DNA from: Sisyra terminalis
Lineage: Eukaryota; Arthropoda; Insecta; Neuroptera; Sisyridae
NCBI GenBank assembly: GCA_958496175.1
Contig: OY292279.1
Span: 10,478,001 to 10,542,000 of the forward strand
Direction of reading: 5' to 3'
Length of the DNA: 64,000 nt
The notes below the pieces were generated by a model. That model saw only the letters and a program-made list of their open reading frames with translations, was not told the DNA's origin and made no database searches. Both the position numbers and the translations under genes were made by a program. Below are positions 58,201 through 64,000 of this stretch, in pieces. Every line of letters begins with the position of its first letter. Within the stretch, counting starts at the first letter, position 1.

Positions 58201-60263
58201 AATCTTTCAGAACATTTTTCTGTACAATCGATAAATGATGAGGTATGAATTTTTTTCTATTGGACTGAGAAAAAAAATACAAAACTGCGATGCGGAGGAT
58301 CTTCCCATTAAAATTAAGAGCTCATACTTGGTGAGAATTTTTTTAAGGTGTCTAGCAACTCATTTTTCCGCGTCACTTGTAAAAAAAAAAATAATCGATT
58401 TTTTTGACCCACCCTAATGTATACGGTATACAATATACCTGCATAATGATTTTGGTTGTGATGAATTAACACCTACCACAGGTCACTTTTTCTCAAAGCG
58501 AGTCATTTTTAGGTTCTTTGGGGACAGGAGAACGTATGGTCATGTTATATAACCCCCCCCCTGACTTGAAAGCTAGATCTATCGTTGAGGTACCCAACAG
58601 GGTAAAGTTTTCACTTCAAAAAGTGAACCAAGAAAAATTAAGGGCTCATGTGTATTTTAGCACACCCACAATCTGACAACGTTGCATTTTTGACTATTTT
58701 TTTAATTTAATTCGCGATTAAATCGGTCCATAATGAAAATGTAGCCACAAAAGAGAGAATTATACCATATTAGAATTGAATTAACACAAATATCGCGAAT
58801 TAAATTAAAAACAAAGTCGAAAATGTAACGTTGCCAGATTGTGGGTGTGCTAAAGTACACTTGAGCCCAGTCATGTATTTAAAATTAAGGGCTCATGTGT
58901 ACTTTAACACACCCGCAATCTGGCAATGTTGGATTTTCGACTATGGTTTTTAATTTAATTCGCGATTAAATCGATCCATAATGAAAATTTAGCCACAAAA
59001 GAGAGAATTATACCATATTAGAATTGAATAAACAAAAATATCGCGAATTAAATTAAAAACAGTCGAAAATGCTACGTTGCCAGATTGTGGGTGTGCTAAA
59101 GTACACTTGAGCCAAATTAAGACCTTAAAATTTGCAATTTTCTGGATTACCTTCGTAAAAATCGTTGCTACGAATAGCATATTTCGCCATGACAAGCTCC
59201 ATATCCAAACATTGATCCAACGTTAACATCATCCCCTTATAAAACTGGGCATGAGTCACTTTGAGACTGGTGGGTGACATTTTATCCAACGTTTTCATCG
59301 TCTGCTGTGCCCATGGAGTATCGAGCGTCTTCAATTTATGGAAAATGCCATCGAGAGTAATCGGCGAGAATGAATCATTTATCAGTAAAATATCATTTTT
59401 CAACGAGAACTCTGGCAATTGGCGTGGCTGGAATTTTTCTAAAATTTCCCGCACATCGTAATGGCTGCGACATTTCAACAATTCGTCGAACAATGCTGGT
59501 AAATTTTTGCTCTCGCAGTAGTGAGTGGCGATGTTGGCGTGGACGTTATCGGCGCCTTTTAGACGAGTCCCCGTCAGGGCTAAGTAGAGGCCCAAGTAGC
59601 CTTCGAGTCGCGGAAGGAAAAAGGAACCGCCTACGTCTGGGAAGAATCCTATGGCCGTTTCGGGCATGGCAAACAAAGTCCTTTCGGTGGCAACCCGGTA
59701 TCGTCCATGCACTGAAAGTCCGACACCACCTCCCATTGTAATCCCATCGATTAGGGCGATGTATGGCAACTTGTATTTTCCTATATAAGAGTTCAGTTTG
59801 TATTCCATGCGGAAAAAGTTTTCGCCGAGGGAATAGTCTTTTTTGTGGGAAGCCTCAGCGATTGCTCGCACATCACCACCGGCACAAAACGCCTTGGTAC
59901 CTTCCCCTTTGATTATCACTAACGCTTTGGCCTGTTCCCATTCTTTTAGGGCTAGCGCGATTTTTTGAATCATCGACGAATTAACTGCGTTCAATTGTTT
60001 AGGCCGATTTAATGTGATAACTCCTACATTTTGATTTGCCTCCAAAATTACATCGTCGACAATGGCAGGATTTATTTCAATTGCTGATTGTTTTTGTTGA
60101 CTCATTGAAGTGGTCGATTTCGATGAATTTGTACAAAAATAAGCCGGAAGTAAATGACCGTGGGATTTATACAGCGAATATTTCAATACCTTACGTATAA
60201 GGGTCTGGAAAACAAATACTTAGAATTAATTAAAGTTCAATATTTAATTAATGACGTTACCAT
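55260..60263 (-). CDS. Hibch: 3-hydroxyisobutyryl-CoA hydrolase, mitochondrial
   Basis: Coding exons 60263-60261 (the ATG alone), 60204-59151 and 55387-55260 join to 394 residues (human 386). The enzyme hydrolyses 3-hydroxyisobutyryl-CoA in mitochondrial valine breakdown. Crotonase-fold motifs: [19 protein letters not shown] (about 55-73), [20 protein letters not shown] (oxyanion hole), [16 protein letters not shown], and [20 protein letters not shown] with the catalytic Glu and Asp, then the HIBCH tail [16 protein letters not shown] in the last exon. The N terminus [20 protein letters not shown] is basic and amphipathic, fitting a mitochondrial presequence. The start codon is separated from the rest by a 56 bp intron directly after ATG; MKY at 60186 is an alternative in-frame start. 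Intron 2 is 3.8 kb and full of mobile elements. AATAAA signals follow the stop near 55240. Confidence 0.93.
55532..55742 (+). mobile_element. tRNA-derived SINE with a family F arm as tail
   Basis: GGTGGCCGAGTGGTCAAGG (A box) and TTGGGTTCGATTCTC (B box) imitate a leucine/serine-type tRNA. After CTCGGGGGTACCTCAAG the sequence becomes AAGTGTACTTTAGCACACCC...TTGCATTTTCGACTTTTTTTT, an arm of family F. In the HIBCH intron 2. Confidence 0.7.
55743..55925 (-). mobile_element. fragment of the CTAGCTGATCCCC family, inverted
   Basis: Reverse complement of the tail at 44500-44675 (TCCGAAACTAATTGACCGAT, TTCCGGTGAACATAGGCTAT). Confidence 0.55.
56005..56310 (+). mobile_element. reverse transcriptase fragment (jockey-like) followed by a SINE tail
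   Basis: One frame reads [20 protein letters not shown] and later [20 protein letters not shown], the RT palm with YAED in place of YADD, ending at a stop near 56202. From about 56216 the sequence TCGAGCAAATTTTCGATA...AAAGACCTTAGTAGTTATAAA resembles the SINE at 47895 and 48205. A dead fragment. Confidence 0.65.
56710..58416. mobile_element. long palindromic element, family E, containing family A copy 3
   Basis: Ends TAGTGTGGGTCAAAAAAATC and inverted GATTTTTTTGACCCACCCTA, flanked by ATGTATAC (56702-56709, 58417-58424). Arms about 540 bp with CTTCCCATTAAAATTAAGAG, GCTCTACAAAAAAGGTAT and CAAACTTTCATGTGTATGG recurring inverted. The loop has been hit by a family A element. Longest inverted repeat in the window. 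Confidence 0.8.
57303..57642 (-). mobile_element. palindromic retroelement-like repeat, family A copy 3
   Basis: Flanked by AAAAAACTTTTTT (57290-57302, 57643-57655). Shares TGTGTATACAATATATAAAA, CAGTCCAATTTATTAACATA and its inverse, and both ATACGTATTTCGATT arms. The central spacer contains TTTGTGATGATTCACAAA. It lacks the CGCTGACTTTGAACAG block present in copies 1, 2 and 4. Confidence 0.8.
58642..58867. mobile_element. inverted-repeat miniature element, family F copy 2
   Basis: Starts GGGCTCATGTGTATTTTAGC, ends GCTAAAGTACACTTGAGCCC. Same arms as 23690-23907 and the spacer CACAAAAGAGAGAATTATAC. Confidence 0.65.
58889..59113. mobile_element. inverted-repeat miniature element, family F copy 3
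   Basis: Flanked by AAATTAAG on both sides (about 58881-58888, 59114-59121), an 8 bp duplication consistent with hAT-type insertion. It ends about 30 bp from the donor of HIBCH exon 2. Confidence 0.65.
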
Positions 60264-60669
60264 TTTTTAGATTGGAAAGATAAAAAGACTATAATTTTGT
60301 TCCCCTTGCCTTAGTGCCTACTTTTTATTTATGACATATCAGAAAAAATACAAAAAAAAAATGTGTAGTTACAAAGGTTAAAATTTGGGTTTTTAAATTC
60401 GCAAAAAATTTATCCGAGATATGAACCAAATAAAATTGTGGGAAATTTTGAATTGAATAAGGATATTTGTAACAATACTACACAACGGTTAATCACCAAT
60501 AAACTGGCAAAGATTTGCAAGGGCTCGCCACTCCTTATGACTAATATTAAAGAAAAAAAACTTTTTTTTGGAATGTAACATTTAATTGCAAGAAAAACTT
60601 ATTATTGCAGAAAATACTTATTTAACGTAAATAAAAAAAAACTTTTTTAATCCAGTATCATTGCATATT

Positions 60670-61722
60670 AGGGAGTCCGTTATTTCCCAAATTGATTTTT
60701 TTACAGCGATCGCCCCCTGCATTTTTAGTTTAAGATATAAAAAAAAATATTCAATACAATTAAGCTCTTAATTTCTTGATTAAACCATGCCGGAGTCATG
60801 CTACTTTTACCATTTAAATAACATGGGATTATTTGACTTTTTACTTTTTTTCTCAGAAACAAATGAATGAAAAGATTTTAGATCTAATTATTCTGACGTA
60901 AAATTTAACGCTCTACAAAAAAGGTCTCGTATGAATTTTCGATTAAATCACTCAATTAAAAGTTATTCAACATTTAACTTGTGCCTAGTATAAATCTTGC
61001 AATATTTTCAACTTTTTGCTCATTTTTCCTTTTTTTAACTATAAAATCATTGGAAGAGAAGATAAAAATTATTATCATTAGAGCGTCAGTGATTATTTGT
61101 GTACAATTTATGGCTTGAACTAAAAGTTAAACAAAAAAATCATTTTTTGACAATTAAAACAGGTGCCATAAGATCCGAATTCGCTATAGTTGTGAAATTC
61201 AATTTATCCAGAATAAATTTTCGTACTTTAATCAATATTTTGTACCTACGAAGTGAATATCATACTAATTAATTAGACTATCGACAAAAGTTCAATTTAA
61301 ATTCAATTTTTTACCATTTCACCTGACGCCATCTATGAGAAATTTCTTAGAACTTGAAGTCAACAAATTAAATGTTGAATCAATTACAAAATACAAATTA
61401 ATTCAAGTTAATTGTTGAATAACTTTTAATGGAGTGATTTAATCGAAAATTCATACGAGACCTTTTTTGTAGAGCGTTAAATTTTATGTCAGAATAATTT
61501 GACCTTAAATCTTTTCATTCATTTGTTTCTGGGAAAAAAAATTAAAAGGAAAAAGTCAAATAATCCCATGTTATTTAAATGGTAAAAGTAACATGATTCC
61601 GGCACGGTTTAATCAAGAAATTAAGAGCTTAATTGTATTGGATACTTTTTTTTATATCTTAAACTAAAAATTCAGGGGGCGATCGCTGTAAAAAAATCAA
61701 TTTGAGAAATAACGGACACTCT
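60670..61722. mobile_element. long palindromic element, family C copy 3
   Basis: Flanked by an exact 10 bp repeat ATTGCATATT (60660-60669, 61723-61732). Ends AGGGAGTCCGTTATTTCCCA and inverted GAAATAACGGACACTCT. Arms about 440 bp around a centre that is similar to that of copy 2 (AATTCGCTATAGT, TTTACCATTTCACCTGA). Confidence 0.85.
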
Positions 61723-62455
61723 ATTGCATATTCTGGTAGTACCTGAAATGGTATATCATTTTAGTAGTTTGTGATAACTAAAATATGATACAATTTTTAC
61801 TTTTAAGGATGTTATGGAAGTATATCAAAATGCTTCCAGACAACTAAAATTTTTGTAGAATGTTCCTTATTTAATGCTAAAGTATCTATGAAAATTTTAA
61901 AACGATTCACTTAATCGTTAAAAAGTTATAGCAAATTAAAAATACTATGATTTTACATTTAGTCTTATGGAGATTCAGATATCAAACAAACTAAATTTAT
62001 TTTTAATTAGCAAAAAAATGGTACCAGGGCATTTGAAACTTTCAAAATATGTAGTTTAAACTTTAGGGAACCAATTTTGCATAAGTTTATTTGAATTCAC
62101 TACACAGTTTTTAAGAAACAAATCATAAACAGACTGAAAATGTGGTTTTTACTTGATAAATTAATAAGAGTATAAGAAAGTTTGGCAACACTGTCGTCAG
62201 ATGAGATGTATCGTCTTATATAATACAAGCTGTATTAGTACATTTGGTTAGATAAAAATGAAACACAGTACAAAGCGGAAAAGGATTAAATATATCAAAT
62301 AATTTATTTTAAAAGTTGAGTAAGTCGTGCATGCACACTAACATCATGTGAGAGAGACATACTAAAGTTACCACTGCTGCCAACCTTAAAAATCGACACC
62401 ATTATCACGTTTTCATTATTTTATCAAATGTTGAATTAAATTTTGATTTTTTTAT

Positions 62456-62744
62456 AAAATTAAGATTTTTTCGCTGACTTTGAACAGTTATACTGTGTAT
62501 ACAATATATAGACTATATTGCTTTGGGAATCATTACAAAACAGTTACGGAGTGATCCAAACTACTTGATGACCACTGAGGAAGATTGCTTGGCAATCGAA
62601 ATACGTATCTGGGCAATATGCCACAAATTTTTTTGTTTGAACTTCTGTTCAAATTTATGTCTATGGTATGATGTTTGTATATTATTATATTAAACTATAC
62701 TACATAAATTGGACCGCAATATATTCTATATATTGTATACACAG
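62456..62744 (-). mobile_element. palindromic retroelement-like repeat, family A copy 4 (left arm mostly deleted)
   Basis: Flanked by the 14 bp repeat TTTGATTTTTTTAT (62442-62455, 62745-62758). Left end CGCTGACTTTGAACAGTTAT and CTGTGTATACAATATATA as in copies 1 and 2, then a jump to the centre, then a complete right arm ending GTATACACAG. Confidence 0.8.
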
Positions 62745-63544
62745 TTTGATTTTTTTATGATTTAATTATATTAAAAGATTCTTCATTCATAACTAATGAG
62801 CATCAAATCAATAACATTTTGATTTCGGAAGAAAAACAAATACATTTTTGTAAAAGTAATAGAATATAGTTTTAATAATCTCAGATATTTGCAAATTATT
62901 AGATCACAATTTAAATTAGCTTATATCTGTAGTACAGGAATAGAGTAAATATACGTACAGTTCATAACACAAATAAAATTACATGAAATAAAAAAATATT
63001 TTACAAACACAAGCCTTACTCTAAAAATAAGATCTATAAAAATATGAATTTTTTTTAACATTCAGTAAAATTTAACAATATAATTTATTTACTTATTACA
63101 GATCAATGATCTAAAGAATAAAAATTAAAAAAACTAGCACAATTGGACGCAATAATCGATGCATTTGCATTAAACATTACAAAATTTGGCACTGATCACT
63201 TTTTAACAAGTCAACATCTGGAAAACGTCGATTTATTACAGATAAGACGTTGCCAAATGTTGGCTGATTTAAAATGAATCTGTGGAAGAAATTTATAGGA
63301 CAAATTCCAAAATATAAATCTTTAAAATCATCCACATACAATTGCGGCTATTGCAAACCATGGTTTATACTTGTGCACCCAACATGCTCATTAGATGGCA
63401 CTGTTACTGTTCAGGTGTGCATTGTAAAATTATATTAAATTTAACATTTTTGTTTCACTTCTAAAATAAAATAAGTTTATTTTAAAAACGCGTATTCATT
63501 AAAAACTTTTATGGTATAAATATATAAGAATAATCTTGACAAAA

Positions 63545-63832
63545 CTACTTGAAACGCTTTTCAAAAGCCAAGGTAGCTAAAACTCTGGCACTGCTAACTC
63601 TCGGTGCATGCAATGATTTCGCGTTCATATAAAGCGGACAACCATCCCTGAAATAAATATAAGAAAAATTTAACAAATACTTTATAATGAATCACCAAAT
63701 TCTTACTCTTTAAAGTGTGAATAATCCTCAATCGGTTTTTTGCAAACGTAGCACATCAAAGCCCCACATGGACAACATATTTTATTGCATCCGTGTGTTT
63801 TCACAAAATTCAATCCACATTTATAACATTTA
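63545..63832 (-). CDS. RNF216-like RBR E3 ubiquitin ligase, last two coding exons (partial)
   Basis: Exons 63832-63707 and 63647-63545 join in frame to a TAG at 63547-63545. The residues CYKCGLNFVKTHGCNKICCP then CGALMCYVCKKPIEDYSHFK form a RING2-type zinc domain; the pattern and the Y.HF ending match RNF216/TRIAD3, and HGCNKICC contains the expected catalytic cysteine of RBR ligases. The C terminus EDGCPLYMNAKSLHAPRV..ARVLATLAFEKRFK is short compared with vertebrate RNF216. The RING1 and IBR exons lie beyond the right edge. 63850-64000 reads as intron. Confidence 0.75.
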
Positions 63833-64000
63833 CTGAAAATAAATTATATTTTTTTTATATACTAGTAATTAAAGATAATTAATTTCCAAATTAGTAGCCG
63901 GGTAAGCATTTTAGCGATACTTTAACGATCATTTTCCGGGTTTTTAACGGAGCTAATGCCCAAAAAGTGAGTAGTAAATTCAACTCTTGTTACGGTCCTG

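Larger units (their letters stand above)
60264..63540. other. region between HIBCH and the RNF216-like gene
   Basis: HIBCH promoter side, then a family C and a family A element. 61740-62440 and 62760-63270 are AT-rich with no recognised gene or repeat. Confidence 0.5.

Noticed and set aside
59370..59741. Plus-strand ORFs opposite HIBCH exon 2
   Set aside because: Antisense shadows of the well-supported HIBCH coding exon.
63274..63438. Plus-strand ORF of 54 codons with CGYCKPW, and the preceding frame ending RRCQMLADLK
   Set aside because: No start context, splice support or recognisable domain; could be a relic but nothing positive supports it.

Overview
This window is animal nuclear DNA, AT-rich, with short introns, many miniature transposons and non-LTR retrotransposon remains. 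Gene content, 50-80 bp introns and repeat types point to an insect or another arthropod. I cannot name the species. There are no rRNA or tRNA genes and no CRISPR arrays. All gene calls come from reading splice sites and protein motifs by eye; no database was searched.

Layout. The left edge holds the 5' exons of eIF2A (minus strand). A jockey-type retrotransposon remnant follows (about 2.0-3.96 kb). From 4.7 to 15.1 kb there is no recognisable protein gene, but there is a striking structured unit: a roughly 4 kb module present twice, each copy carrying an array of GAACTC...GAGTTC stem-loops, an identical 23-codon ORF and two G-rich motifs each followed by a hairpin. Next come Pgd (6-phosphogluconate dehydrogenase, minus, 7 exons), an 8 kb repeat-filled stretch, a MIC26/27-type MICOS subunit (minus, 5 exons), EXOSC10/Rrp6 (minus, 12 exons), a 5 kb repeat stretch, a FAM149-like gene (minus), Sar1 (plus, 5 coding exons and one extra alternative exon), HIBCH (minus, 3 coding exons), more palindromic elements, and the last two coding exons of an RNF216-like E3 ligase at the right edge. 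The neighbours are unrelated housekeeping genes (metabolism, mitochondria, RNA decay, secretion) and no operon-like logic is expected.

Most of the remaining sequence is mobile DNA. At least five families form very long inverted repeats. Family A (4 copies) has 13-14 bp target duplications and a degenerate hammerhead-like motif, suggesting a Penelope-like retroelement derivative. Families B, C and E have 8-10 bp duplications and long arms (Mutator-like architecture). Family D has a probable 5 bp duplication. B, C, D and E share an internal motif near CTCTACAAAA.

The strongest observations are (1) a second, frame-compatible copy of Sar1 exon 2 whose P-loop reads GKK instead of GKT, (2) the duplicated structured module, a candidate long non-coding RNA, and (3) the palindromic retroelement family A, one copy of which sits directly behind a splice donor.
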